NCBI GenBank assembly: GCA_023435265.1
Contig: JAEYRZ010000012.1
Span: 3,191 to 67,190 of the forward strand
Reading direction: 5' to 3'
DNA from: Pseudomonadota bacterium
GTDB taxonomy: Bacteria > Desulfobacterota > Desulfobacteria > Desulfobacterales > Desulfosarcinaceae
Length of the DNA: 64,000 bases
Shown: one piece after another, positions 18,575-26,779 of the stretch
Numbering within the stretch: the first letter of the stretch is position 1
How the letters are laid out: the number at the start of each line of letters is the position of its first letter
Made by a program: the position numbers and the translations under genes
Notes under the pieces: model-generated
What the model was told of the DNA's origin: nothing
Seen by the model: the letters and a program-made list of their open reading frames with translations, nothing else
Databases searched by the model: none

Positions 18575-19620
18575 AGCCAACCATGCAGATGAAACTCGAA
18601 CAACTGGCAGCCCTGGTCGGCGGCGACCTGCAGGGAGATCCGCAGTGCCTGATCGAAGGTGCCGGGCCGATCGAGGGGGCGGGCGACGGCCAGATCACGT
18701 TTGCCGAAAAAGGACCCGCGCTCAAAAAGGTGGCGCACAGCCGGGCGGCCGCGGTCATCGTGCCGCGCAATGCCGAATGCACCGGCCGTAATCTCATTCG
18801 GGTCGATCAGCCCCGGGTTGCATTTGCGCGCGCCGTCTCCGCGCTTTACCCGCCGTCCCGGCCGCCGGCCGGAATTCACCCCACGGCGGTCATCGGCCCG
18901 CAGTGCGTATTGGGCAAAGACGTCACCATCTCGGCCTACACGGTTCTGGGCCGCAATGTAGTGCTGGGCGAACGGGTGGTTCTCCACCCCCACGTCGTCA
19001 TCGGCGACGAAGCGGTGATCGGCGATGACACCGTCATCTATCCGCAGGTCAGTGTTCTCGAACGCTGCCGCATCGGGTGCCGGGTCATCGTGCATGCCGG
19101 AACGGTGATCGGCAGCGACGGCTACGGCTTCGTACAGGATCAGGGCCGCCATATCAAGATGCCGCAGACCGGCATCGTGCAGATCGACGACGATGTCGAA
19201 ATCGGTGCCTGCAACACGATCGACCGGGCCACGTTCGGCAAAACGTGGATCAAATCCGGCGTCAAAACCGACAACCAGGTTCACATCGCACACAACGTCG
19301 AAGTCGGCGAACACGCATTGCTGATCGCCCAGGTGGGAATCTCGGGGAGTACCAAAATCGGACGCCATGTGATTATCGCCGGTCAGGCCGGTATCGCCGG
19401 CCACCTGACCCTGGGTGACGGCGCAATCGTCGGCCCACAGGCCGGCATCGGCCATTCGGTGCCGGAAAAACAGATTCTCTCAGGCGGAATCGTCGCCATG
19501 CCGCACCGCACCTGGCTGCGCCTGCAGCAGGTGCTGCCCGAACTGCCGGACCTGGTCAAGCGGGTCCGGCAGCTGGAATCCGGATTGCGCAACCCGCCGG
19601 ATCCGTCTTCGTCTCGATAA
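18571..19620 (+). CDS. lpxD: UDP-3-O-acylglucosamine N-acyltransferase
   Basis: 349-residue enzyme that adds the second acyl chain in lipid A synthesis in the cytoplasm. The N-terminal uridine-binding domain (about 1-100) is followed by left-handed beta-helix hexapeptide repeats, with VHIAHNVEVGEHALLIAQVG holding the expected catalytic histidine region. The C-terminal helix is Leu/Arg-rich. The GTG at 18571 overlaps the skp stop (GTGA). An ATG at 18583 gives a slightly shorter protein and is about equally plausible. Confidence 0.93.
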   Translation: MKPTMQMKLEQLAALVGGDLQGDPQCLIEGAGPIEGAGDGQITFAEKGPALKKVAHSRAAAVIVPRNAECTGRNLIRVDQPRVAFARAVSALYPPSRPPAGIHPTAVIGPQCVLGKDVTISAYTVLGRNVVLGERVVLHPHVVIGDEAVIGDDTVIYPQVSVLERCRIGCRVIVHAGTVIGSDGYGFVQDQGRHIKMPQTGIVQIDDDVEIGACNTIDRATFGKTWIKSGVKTDNQVHIAHNVEVGEHALLIAQVGISGSTKIGRHVIIAGQAGIAGHLTLGDGAIVGPQAGIGHSVPEKQILSGGIVAMPHRTWLRLQQVLPELPDLVKRVRQLESGLRNPPDPSSSR

Positions 19621-19654
19621 TTCCGCATCACCCTAAAGGCAAAGGAATCCACCG

Positions 19655-20101
19655 ATGGAAGCAGCCATGGATATTCGCGAAATTCTGGATCATCTGCCGC
19701 ATCGTTACCCATTTATCCTGGTGGACCGCATTGTCGCCCTCGAAGCCGGCAAAAAAGCGGTCGGGCTGAAGAACGTGACGATCAACGAACCTTTTTTTCA
19801 GGGCCATTTTCCCGGTACGCCCATCATGCCCGGTGTTTTGATTCTCGAGGCCATGGCCCAGACCGGAGGCGTGTTGGCCATTCAGTCCATGGGCCTGAAG
19901 GGACGAAATGCACTCATGTACTTCATGGGACTGGATCAGGTTAAATTCAGGAAACCGGTGGTTCCCGGCGATCAATTGATCATGGAACTGGAGGTTCTCA
20001 AACAGCGCGCCAAAGTCATGAAATTGTCCGGAACCGCCAAAGTCGACGGCCAGATCGTGGCCGAAGCCCAACTCATGGCAACCATCGAGGCCGAACAATG
20101 A
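19655..20101 (+). CDS. fabZ: 3-hydroxyacyl-ACP dehydratase
   Basis: 148-residue hotdog-fold dehydratase of fatty-acid elongation. LPHRYPFILVDRI carries the catalytic histidine, and PGTPIMPGVLILEAMAQTGG carries the catalytic glutamate. A ribosome-binding site (AAAGGAA) precedes the start. Its position between lpxD and lpxA is the classical arrangement and balances 3-hydroxyacyl-ACP use between lipid A and phospholipid. Its stop overlaps the lpxA start (ATGA). Confidence 0.95.
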   Translation: MEAAMDIREILDHLPHRYPFILVDRIVALEAGKKAVGLKNVTINEPFFQGHFPGTPIMPGVLILEAMAQTGGVLAIQSMGLKGRNALMYFMGLDQVKFRKPVVPGDQLIMELEVLKQRAKVMKLSGTAKVDGQIVAEAQLMATIEAEQ

Positions 20102-20868
20102 TTCATTCCACCGCCATCATCAGTCCTAAAGCCCAAATTGCCGAAGACGTCAGCATCGGTCCCTATTCCATCATCGCCGACAATGTCACGATCGGCGCAG
20201 GGTCCATCATCGGCCCGCATACGGTGATCGATCCTTTTGTGGAAATCGGGCCCAATTGCCATATCTATCAATACGCCGCCATCGGCGCAGCACCTCAATC
20301 CCTCAAATTCAAGGGCGAAGAATCGCATGTCGTTATCGGCGCCAACTGCATCATCCGCGAGTTCGTCACCATCCACCGCGGAACCGAATTCGGAGGGGGC
20401 CGCACCGTCATCGGCGATCACTGTTTCCTGATGGCGTACACGCACATCGCACACGATTGCATGGTCGGCAAACAGGTGGTCATGGCCAACAATGCCACCC
20501 TGGCCGGGCATATCACCATCGGCGACCATGCGACCATCGGCGGCCTGGTGGCGATCCATCAGTTCGTGCGCGTGGGTGAGTATGCCTTTGTCGGGGGAAA
20601 ATCCGCGGTGGTCAAAGATATTCCCCCTTATGTGATCGCGGCCGGCGACCGCGCCCGGCTGCACGGGCTGAACCAGGTCGGTCTCAAACGGCAGGGATTT
20701 TCGAGCGAATCGCTGGCCGAACTGAAAAAAACCTATCGCCTGATCTTCAGAATCGGATTGACCCTGAACGAGGCAATCGAACGGGTTGCGGCCGAAGTGG
20801 AACCGGTGCCCGAAGTCAAAAATTTCATCGCCTTCATCAAGGCGTCCCAGCGGGGTATCACCCGTTGA
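20098..20868 (+). CDS. lpxA: UDP-N-acetylglucosamine O-acyltransferase
   Basis: 256-residue first enzyme of lipid A synthesis, which transfers a 3-hydroxyacyl chain to UDP-GlcNAc. Hexapeptide repeats fill the N-terminal two thirds. LMAYTHIAHDCMVGKQVVMAN carries the catalytic histidine in its usual context. The C-terminal alpha-helical domain starts at about residue 190. Translationally coupled to fabZ. The adjacent oxidoreductase raises the possibility of a 3-amino acceptor, which the sequence alone cannot settle. Confidence 0.95.
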   Translation: MIHSTAIISPKAQIAEDVSIGPYSIIADNVTIGAGSIIGPHTVIDPFVEIGPNCHIYQYAAIGAAPQSLKFKGEESHVVIGANCIIREFVTIHRGTEFGGGRTVIGDHCFLMAYTHIAHDCMVGKQVVMANNATLAGHITIGDHATIGGLVAIHQFVRVGEYAFVGGKSAVVKDIPPYVIAAGDRARLHGLNQVGLKRQGFSSESLAELKKTYRLIFRIGLTLNEAIERVAAEVEPVPEVKNFIAFIKASQRGITR

Positions 20869-20887
20869 ATCACCGGCGGTAGTCGCT

Positions 20888-21727
20888 ATGGATCCAAAGA
20901 TCGGCCTGATTGCCGGCAGCGGCCAGTTCCCATTGCTTTTTGCGCGCATGGCGGCCCAAAAGGGATGGCAGGTTTACGCGGCCGGATACCATGACGAGAC
21001 CGACCCCCGGTTGGCGTCGCTGGTGTGCGCCGTGGACTGGTTTTACCTTGGGCAGGTCAAACGCCTGGTCAAATTTTTCCACCAACATGGCGTGACGCGC
21101 GCGGTCATGATGGGCGCGATCACCAAAACGCGCATGTTCACCAATGTGCGGCCGGACATGAAAGCCATCGGCCTCATGGCCAGAATGCGCCACACCCATG
21201 ACGATGCGCTCCTGCGGGCTTTTGCCGAACTGCTCGAATCCGAAGGCATCCGCATCGAAGCCTCGACATTGCTGCTGCCCGAATTGCTGGCTCCGTCCGG
21301 AACCTGGACGCGCCGCAAGCTTTCCAAATCCGAATGGGCCGATGTCGCACTGGGCTGGCGAATCGCCAAGGCCGTGGGGCGGCTGGATATCGGCCAGTGC
21401 GTAGTCGTCGGGGGCGGGAGCGTTCTGGCGGTCGAAGCCATCGACGGAACCGATGCAACGATCCGGCGGGGAGGCGCCCTCGGCAAAGGCGAGGCCGTGG
21501 TCGTCAAAGTCTGCAAGCCCATTCAGGACACGCGCTTCGATGTTCCCGCCGTCGGCTGCGGCACCATTGAAAGCATGCAGGCCGCACAAACCCGGGTGTT
21601 GGCGGTGGAAGCAGGCAAGGCCGTGGTGTTCGACCGGGAGGCGATGATCGAAAAAGCGGATGCCTGCGGGATTTCAATCATCGCCCTGGACGATTCCCAA
21701 TTCAGCGAAAGCAGCGAATCCGCATGA
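20888..21727 (+). CDS. lpxI: UDP-2,3-diacylglucosamine pyrophosphatase LpxI
   Basis: 279-residue LpxI (DUF1009), which hydrolyses UDP-2,3-diacylglucosamine to lipid X in organisms lacking LpxH. IGLIAGSGQFPLLFARMA at the N-terminus and MMGAITKTRMFTNVRPDMKAI are family blocks. The C-terminal VVKVCKPIQDTRFDVPAVGCGTIE holds conserved acidic and basic residues of the catalytic domain. The ATG at 20888 gives the family N-terminus (MDPKIGLIAG). The end overlaps the oxidoreductase start by four bases. Confidence 0.93.
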   Translation: MDPKIGLIAGSGQFPLLFARMAAQKGWQVYAAGYHDETDPRLASLVCAVDWFYLGQVKRLVKFFHQHGVTRAVMMGAITKTRMFTNVRPDMKAIGLMARMRHTHDDALLRAFAELLESEGIRIEASTLLLPELLAPSGTWTRRKLSKSEWADVALGWRIAKAVGRLDIGQCVVVGGGSVLAVEAIDGTDATIRRGGALGKGEAVVVKVCKPIQDTRFDVPAVGCGTIESMQAAQTRVLAVEAGKAVVFDREAMIEKADACGISIIALDDSQFSESSESA

Positions 21728-22701
21728 ACGCCAAACATTTCGAAAACCGCAAAATCCGCGCCGCCGTTGTGGGCGTCGGATACCTGGGCAAATTCCACGC
21801 TGAAAAATATGCGGCGATGGACGATGTCGAATTCGTCGGCGTATCCGACACCGATGCCGTGCAGGGCCGCAGGATCGCCGACCAGCACGGGGTCCGATTT
21901 TTTGCCGACTACCGCGAACTCATCGGCCTTGTGGACGCCGTCAGCATCGTGGTTCCGACGCAGGTACACCATGCCCTCAGCCGTGATTTCCTGAACGCAG
22001 GCGTCGACGTGCTGATCGAAAAACCGATCACCGCCGAATTGGAGGAAGCCGATGACCTGATCGCGCTGGCCGAAAAAAAGGGATGCCTTATCCAGGTCGG
22101 CCATCTGGAGCGCTTCAACCCCGCGGTCAGGGCCCTGAACGGCATGATCCGCGACCCGCGGTTTATCGAATCGCATCGGTTGAGTATTTTCAAGGATCGC
22201 GGAACCGATGTCAGCGTCGTCCTGGATCTCATGATCCACGACATCGACATCATCCTCAACTTCGTACGCTCCGGCGTGCGCGCGATTCATGCGGCGGGCA
22301 TATCGGTGGTCTCCGGACACGTGGATATCGCCAACGCACGCCTTGAATTCGAAAACGGATGCGTGGCCAACGTCACCGCGAGCCGCATTTCAGCTAAAAA
22401 TGAACGCAAAATCCGTTTGTTTCAAAAAGAGGCGTATATCTCGGTCGATTTTGCCAACCGCGGCATCACCGTCGTGCGGCCCGACCCGAGTAATAAAAAC
22501 GGCGTGATTCCCGGCATGGCCATGGAGCAGCGCGCTTTTGATCAGGCCGACGCCCTGGATTCCGAACTGCGATCGTTCATCCGCTCGGTGCGCCAGAGAA
22601 GCCGGCCTGAAGTCACCGGTCAGATGGGGCGCGACGCACTGCGCATCGCCCTCGACATCATGGATCAGATTCAGCATGGCACCCCGCAGCGGGGCGCCTG
22701 A
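21724..22701 (+). CDS. Gfo/Idh/MocA family oxidoreductase in lpx operon (GnnA-like?)
   Basis: 325-residue NAD(P)-dependent oxidoreductase. The Rossmann motif VVGVGYLGKFHAEKY is near the N-terminus, the EKPITAELEEA loop has the family's EKP signature, and LIQVGHLERFNPAVRA lies in the substrate domain. The gene is locked between lpxI and lpxB by short overlaps or gaps, so it most likely acts on a lipid A precursor. GnnA, which oxidises the 3-OH of UDP-GlcNAc before GnnB transaminates it, belongs to this family, but no transaminase gene is next to it here. Function therefore remains inferred. Confidence 0.75.
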   Translation: MNAKHFENRKIRAAVVGVGYLGKFHAEKYAAMDDVEFVGVSDTDAVQGRRIADQHGVRFFADYRELIGLVDAVSIVVPTQVHHALSRDFLNAGVDVLIEKPITAELEEADDLIALAEKKGCLIQVGHLERFNPAVRALNGMIRDPRFIESHRLSIFKDRGTDVSVVLDLMIHDIDIILNFVRSGVRAIHAAGISVVSGHVDIANARLEFENGCVANVTASRISAKNERKIRLFQKEAYISVDFANRGITVVRPDPSNKNGVIPGMAMEQRAFDQADALDSELRSFIRSVRQRSRPEVTGQMGRDALRIALDIMDQIQHGTPQRGA

Positions 22702-22711
22702 GGGCCGTACG

Positions 22712-23848
22712 ATGCAATCCCCCCTGGTGGTCATGGTCGCCGGAGAGGCGTCCGGAGATCAACATGGCGCGCACCTGATCCGAGAGTTGAAAAAGCGCCG
22801 CCCCGATCTGCGTGTTGCGGCCGTAGGCGGCCGTGCGATGCAGGCTGCCGGCGCAGAAATCGTCATCCCGGCCGATCGGTTGTCCGTGGTGGGCGTCACC
22901 GAGGTGGTGGCCAAAATCCCGCGCCTCGTAAGCGCGATGACCGAATTGAAGCGCCTGCTGGTCCGCGCGCATCCCGATCTGCTGATCCTGATCGATTTCC
23001 CGGATTTCAATTTGCACCTCGCCGCAGCGGCCAAACGCGCGGGGATTCCGGTGCTTTACTATATCAGCCCGCAGATCTGGGCCTGGCGCGCCGGAAGGGT
23101 AAAGAAAATCAGGGCCAGGGTGGATCACATGGCGGTGATCCTGCCGTTCGAGGCGGAGTTTTATGCCCGGCACGGCATACCGGTTTCTTTCGTCGGACAT
23201 CCCTTGATGGATGCACCTGAAAATTCCGCCGCTCCTCCGCCTTGTTCGAGCCGGCCGCCGATCGTCGCCCTCTTGCCGGGTTCGCGGGACCGGGAGGTGG
23301 CCCGCCTGTTGCCGGAGATGCTCAAGTCCGCCGCATTGCTGAAGCGCAGCCATGCCGGACTGCGCTTCATGGTTTCCCGCGCACCGACGATCGCTCCGGC
23401 CATGATTCGGGATATCGTGGATCGAGCCGGTCCGGCGGATCTGGAAATTACGGACGAACCGGTGCATTCGCTTTTCTCACGCTGCCGCGTGGCCGTGGCG
23501 GCCTCGGGAACCGTCACCCTGGAAGCGGCGTTATGTGGTACGCCGACGGTCATCGCCTACAAAGTCTCACCGCTGAGCTATCTGCTGGGCAGGCTCATGA
23601 TCCGGGTTCAACATATCGGCCTGGCCAACCTGATCGCCGGCGGCCGACTGATGCCCGAATTGATCCAGCATCAGGCGACTGCGGCGGCGATCGCCCGCGA
23701 AGTCCGCACGCTGCTCTCGGATCCGGCGCTCTATGCAAACGCCTGTACCGGGCTGGGGGAAGTCCGGCGCAAACTGGGACACGCAGGAGCATCCGGCCGG
23801 GTGGCCGATCTGGCCTGTTCGCTCATGGAGAAGCGCCATGCTGTTTAA
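22712..23848 (+). CDS. lpxB: Lipid-A-disaccharide synthase
   Basis: 378-residue GT19 enzyme that condenses UDP-2,3-diacylglucosamine with lipid X at the membrane. MVAGEASGDQHGAHLIRELK is the N-terminal LpxB signature, and VLYYISPQIWAWRAGRVKKI is the central one. VAASGTVTLEAALCGTPTVIAYK is the UDP-binding block. The ATG at 22712 gives the standard N-terminus, although the frame stays open further upstream inside the oxidoreductase gene. It overlaps the downstream acyltransferase by 11 bases. Confidence 0.94.
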   Translation: MQSPLVVMVAGEASGDQHGAHLIRELKKRRPDLRVAAVGGRAMQAAGAEIVIPADRLSVVGVTEVVAKIPRLVSAMTELKRLLVRAHPDLLILIDFPDFNLHLAAAAKRAGIPVLYYISPQIWAWRAGRVKKIRARVDHMAVILPFEAEFYARHGIPVSFVGHPLMDAPENSAAPPPCSSRPPIVALLPGSRDREVARLLPEMLKSAALLKRSHAGLRFMVSRAPTIAPAMIRDIVDRAGPADLEITDEPVHSLFSRCRVAVAASGTVTLEAALCGTPTVIAYKVSPLSYLLGRLMIRVQHIGLANLIAGGRLMPELIQHQATAAAIAREVRTLLSDPALYANACTGLGEVRRKLGHAGASGRVADLACSLMEKRHAV

Positions 23849-24521
23849 GGCGAGAACAAAACCGGTGGATCGCAAATGGCGCCTGATCGGGCTCGGCGGC
23901 AAGCTGTTGATCGACTTTCTCTTCGCCGCTTCCACGATCACCATTCGCAAGCCCGAACCGGTGGCGGCCCTCGAAGCGACCCGTAAATGCATTTACGCCT
24001 TCTGGCATTCGCGTATCCTGCTGCTCAGTTATCTCTACAAACGCCTGGGCGCCGCCATTATGGTCAGCAATTCGGCCGACGGCGAAATCATCGCCCAGGT
24101 CCTTCAACGTCAGGGCCAGGTGACCGTGCGCGGCTCGACCCGCAAAGGCGGGCTGAGGGCGCTGATCCGGCAGGTCGAAATCATGCGGGCCGAAGCGCGT
24201 CCGGGCGTCGTGGTTCCGGATGGACCGCAGGGGCCCCGGCATCGGGTGCAGCCGGGGGTGATCCTGCTGGCCCAGAAAACAGGCTGCCCCATCATCCCGA
24301 TCGCCTACAGCGCCAGGCGGCGTAAAGTATTCAGAAGCTGGGACCGCTTCATCCTGCCGTGGCCGGCGACGCCCTGCAGGGTGGTCTACGGGCACCCGAT
24401 CCACGTACCAGGTTCTGCCGGAATCGAAACCCTCCAGACCTACATATTGGAACTGGAATCCGAGTTGAACCGTATTACAGCCGAAGCCGATCGCTCTTTC
24501 GGTTATCGATTCGAGGCATGA
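23838..24521 (+). CDS. DUF374 lysophospholipid acyltransferase family protein
   Basis: 227-residue membrane-associated acyltransferase of the PlsC clan. CIYAFWHSRILLLSYL carries the H-x4-like catalytic region as seen in DUF374 proteins. SADGEIIAQVLQRQGQVTVRGSTRKGG and VVPDGPQGPRHRVQPGVI are the other conserved blocks. Members beside lpxB are thought to be secondary lipid A acyltransferases of the LpxL type, but substrates are mostly inferred. It is the last gene of the lpx run and is followed by a strong terminator. Confidence 0.8.
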   Translation: MLFKARTKPVDRKWRLIGLGGKLLIDFLFAASTITIRKPEPVAALEATRKCIYAFWHSRILLLSYLYKRLGAAIMVSNSADGEIIAQVLQRQGQVTVRGSTRKGGLRALIRQVEIMRAEARPGVVVPDGPQGPRHRVQPGVILLAQKTGCPIIPIAYSARRRKVFRSWDRFILPWPATPCRVVYGHPIHVPGSAGIETLQTYILELESELNRITAEADRSFGYRFEA

Positions 24522-24655
24522 TCCCGAGGGTTCAACGCGCCGAAAAAGCATCGCGCGTGCCCCGACATCGAGCGGCCGGCCTGCTGACGCCGATACGCAG
24601 GTTTCAGCGGCCGTGTCTTCGAAACAGTGCGGCTTATGGCCGGAGGTCTCAAAAT

Positions 24656-24700
24656 AAGAACCCCTTCCGGCAGCGGGTCCGGAAGGGGTTCTTGTTCTCG
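24656..24700. terminator. Strong rho-independent terminator, bidirectional
   Basis: A perfect 15-base inverted repeat (24656-24670 with 24679-24693, arms beginning AAGAACCCC) has an eight-base loop. Mixed T-rich sequence follows on the plus strand, and TTATTTTG follows on the minus strand. It sits between the convergent lpx operon and the minus-strand surface-protein gene and can end both. Confidence 0.9.
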
Positions 24701-24713
24701 AATACAAGGGATT

Positions 24714-26321
24714 CTAATTTCTCCCGAACCTCCGCCTGCAGAATGGACTGAGGGCCGCGATGAGCAGCAGACCGGTCCCGGCAAGTGCAAGCGTGCTTTC
24801 ACCCACGTGACGGCCGGATATCTTCCGGTTGTTCAGCGTATCGATAAAACATCCGCCTGCCCCCCCCTCTCCGCTTCCGCCCGAAGAAGATCCGCCGTCC
24901 GCCTCCCGGACGCCGAATCCCAATCCGGAGGGATCGACGATGACGCCGTTTTTAACACCGTCCTGGTCTCCCGGCCCGCCGTCTTCCAACAGCAGGGTGA
25001 TGGCGCGCCGGTCCGAACTGAACACCGCATGCGGGTAAATCGACCACCCGCTTTCGCTGTCATATTTGTACCATTTGGCATCATGCGGGGCGGGCTGGGT
25101 GAAGTAGATCCGAACGCTGGCCGCGGCGTCATCCCCGTCGAGATGAAGTTTGAAGCCGACCATACCGGTCATGCTGTCGGGCTGGTTCAGGGCAAGCTTG
25201 AGGCTTTCCGCGCCATAGCCTTTCGCGGCGACGATGCGGACCTGTTCGCCGGCCCCTTTGAGCGCGATATGCGGATTCACGACATCCGGTATTCGAAGAC
25301 AAAGCATTCCAGGCTGGTCGGCGTCATGCAATCCGTCCCCATCCAAGTCGATGTAGGCATCGATCTCCTGATCGTCGAAAATTCCGTTTGCGTCGGCATC
25401 TCCGGCGGTATGCCAGTCGATTGTCGTGAAAGCGAACGGGGCGGACCACTCCGAAGCAGCATTGCGTTCATCGATGAACTGGACGCGCCAGAAGTACGTG
25501 GTGTCGGGGTCGAGAACGAGATCCATCACTTTGAGCCGGGAGCGCTGGGTCGCGCTGGTATAGTCCAGCACCAGGTCGCTGAAATCGTCTGTGGAAGCGA
25601 TCTGGTACCGCGTCCGGGCGTGGGCGTCGCCATCCGCGTCGCTGAAATCTCCCGCCGCGAGCTCCGGTGTCAATCCCACCAGGGCGCCTTCTTGCGGATT
25701 GGAAAGCACGGGTTTTTGCGGGGCTGAATTGCCGACGACGGCTGAAGGATCGTCGCCCTGCCGATATTCATCGTAATTGGATATCCCGTCGCCGTCCAGA
25801 TCCAGGTCTGCGTCATCGGACAGCGGATCGAGACCATATTCGATTTCCCAGCTGTCCGGCAGGCCGTCTGCGTCATCGTCCGGGTCGGCATTGTTCCCGG
25901 TACCGTCCTGGTCTGTGTCGATCCATTCGGTCTCATCATCGGGAAATGCATCGGCCGCATCGGGAATTGAATCCCCGTCGCTGTCCGCCTCGACGGCCGG
26001 AGGTTCGCTGGCGGTAATGGAAACTTCGTTGCTGTCCGCGCTCTCTTCTGCTCCGGCATATGCCCGGACGACGAAGTAAGCAGTCTGCTCGGTGTCGATG
26101 GTAACCGTGCAGAGGGTGCCCCCACCGGCCCACAACGGATTCTCATAATCGTACTGCTGCCCGGCATAACGCTGGAAAAGCCGATAGCCTTCGGGAGCGG
26201 GGCTGACGCCATCCCATTGCAGCGTCACCTGCGCTGCGACGGCGAAAAGCGGACAGGCGATCAGAAAAGCGGCGGCGGTTGCAATGATTCCGGCCCAATG
26301 GTGGATTCGATAATTGCGCAT
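24714..26321 (-). CDS. Exported calcium-binding-repeat protein with choice-of-anchor U and CFI-box C-terminus
   Basis: 535-residue secreted protein. A signal peptide ends at about residue 30 (CPLFAVAA). A fibronectin-like domain (31-105) follows, then thrombospondin type 3-like calcium repeats at about 113-190 (DSDGDSIPD, DTDQDGTGN, DLDGDGISN). A second fibronectin-like domain precedes an EF-hand or dockerin-like pair (DADANGIFD, DLDGDGLHD). The region with WYKYDSESGWSIY and DGGPGDQDGV matches the choice-of-anchor U domain. A Gly/Ser linker then leads to GGCFID, a hydrophobic helix and an Arg-rich tail, a CFI-box type C-terminal anchor. It is probably surface-displayed and adhesive or matrix-related. 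The leader carries a c-di-GMP riboswitch. Confidence 0.82.
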   Translation of the reverse strand: MRNYRIHHWAGIIATAAAFLIACPLFAVAAQVTLQWDGVSPAPEGYRLFQRYAGQQYDYENPLWAGGGTLCTVTIDTEQTAYFVVRAYAGAEESADSNEVSITASEPPAVEADSDGDSIPDAADAFPDDETEWIDTDQDGTGNNADPDDDADGLPDSWEIEYGLDPLSDDADLDLDGDGISNYDEYRQGDDPSAVVGNSAPQKPVLSNPQEGALVGLTPELAAGDFSDADGDAHARTRYQIASTDDFSDLVLDYTSATQRSRLKVMDLVLDPDTTYFWRVQFIDERNAASEWSAPFAFTTIDWHTAGDADANGIFDDQEIDAYIDLDGDGLHDADQPGMLCLRIPDVVNPHIALKGAGEQVRIVAAKGYGAESLKLALNQPDSMTGMVGFKLHLDGDDAAASVRIYFTQPAPHDAKWYKYDSESGWSIYPHAVFSSDRRAITLLLEDGGPGDQDGVKNGVIVDPSGLGFGVREADGGSSSGGSGEGGAGGCFIDTLNNRKISGRHVGESTLALAGTGLLLIAALSPFCRRRFGRN

Positions 26322-26369
26322 GACATCTCCAGATTCAAGCCGGCGAACAACGCATCTTCTGGAGATGTC
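26322..26369 (-). promoter_or_regulatory. Hairpin sequestering the ribosome-binding site
   Basis: A perfect 12-base inverted repeat pairs 26322-26333 with 26358-26369 around a 24-base loop. On the minus strand the downstream arm contains GGAG at 26330-26327, five bases before the ATG of the surface-protein gene. Folding would therefore hide the ribosome-binding site. It directly follows the c-di-GMP aptamer and is its probable expression platform, acting at translation. Confidence 0.75.
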
Positions 26370-26371
26370 GT

Positions 26372-26455
26372 TTCGCCCGGCAACCCTGCTACCCTATCCT
26401 CGCGGACTTAGGCCAGTGGCTTTGCGTCTCACCCTTTCGGATGATTTGCCTTTTT
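26372..26455 (-). promoter_or_regulatory. Cyclic di-GMP-I riboswitch aptamer (GEMM)
   Basis: Read on the minus strand, the leader contains GGCAAAUC, a short CCGAAAGG stem-loop, then GACGCAAAGCC, GGCCUAA, a second stem with a GCGAGG tetraloop-like turn, and GGGUAGCAGGGUUGCC. These blocks fall in the order and spacing of the c-di-GMP-I class (compare Vibrio Vc2). The 5' GGCAA and 3' UUGCC can form the closing helix. It lies in the 5' UTR of the exported calcium-repeat protein gene. Confidence 0.92.
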
Positions 26456-26500
26456 CGAGCTGTTCAGAGAACGTTGCCAAAGAACACGCAAAGGAACCAA

Positions 26501-26515
26501 GCAAGATAAATACCA
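26501..26515 (-). promoter_or_regulatory. Candidate sigma-54 promoter
   Basis: On the minus strand TGGTATTTATCTTGC gives GG at -24 and GC at -12 with exactly ten bases between them, and a TTGC core followed by T, matching the RpoN consensus. Transcription would start near 26490, about 35 bases before the c-di-GMP aptamer. The rest of 26456-26779 shows no convincing gene. Confidence 0.5.
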
Positions 26516-26779
26516 CTTTGAACAAATCAGTGTTTCTCCTAATCCCGCCATATAGATAGCCCTAATTCAGCCAAGGCGGATAGAACAGCATCTGCTGAAA
26601 AGTGCTCTCCAGGCGACACCGCAATATCTTTTTTAATACACTTGTCCGAATACGCCCTATTTACTTCTGAATAGAGGCGGACAGCCGGCGGTGCGGTGGG
26701 CGAACGCGCAGAGCGCGCGATCGGCCGCAATGGCGGGCGATCTGCTCCGCGCCAGGCGGGTTGGCGAAGATCGGGTTCA

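Noticed and set aside
26539..26730. 63-codon minus-strand frame upstream of the riboswitch
   Set aside because: No ribosome-binding site and no family resemblance; it overlaps the expected regulatory region.
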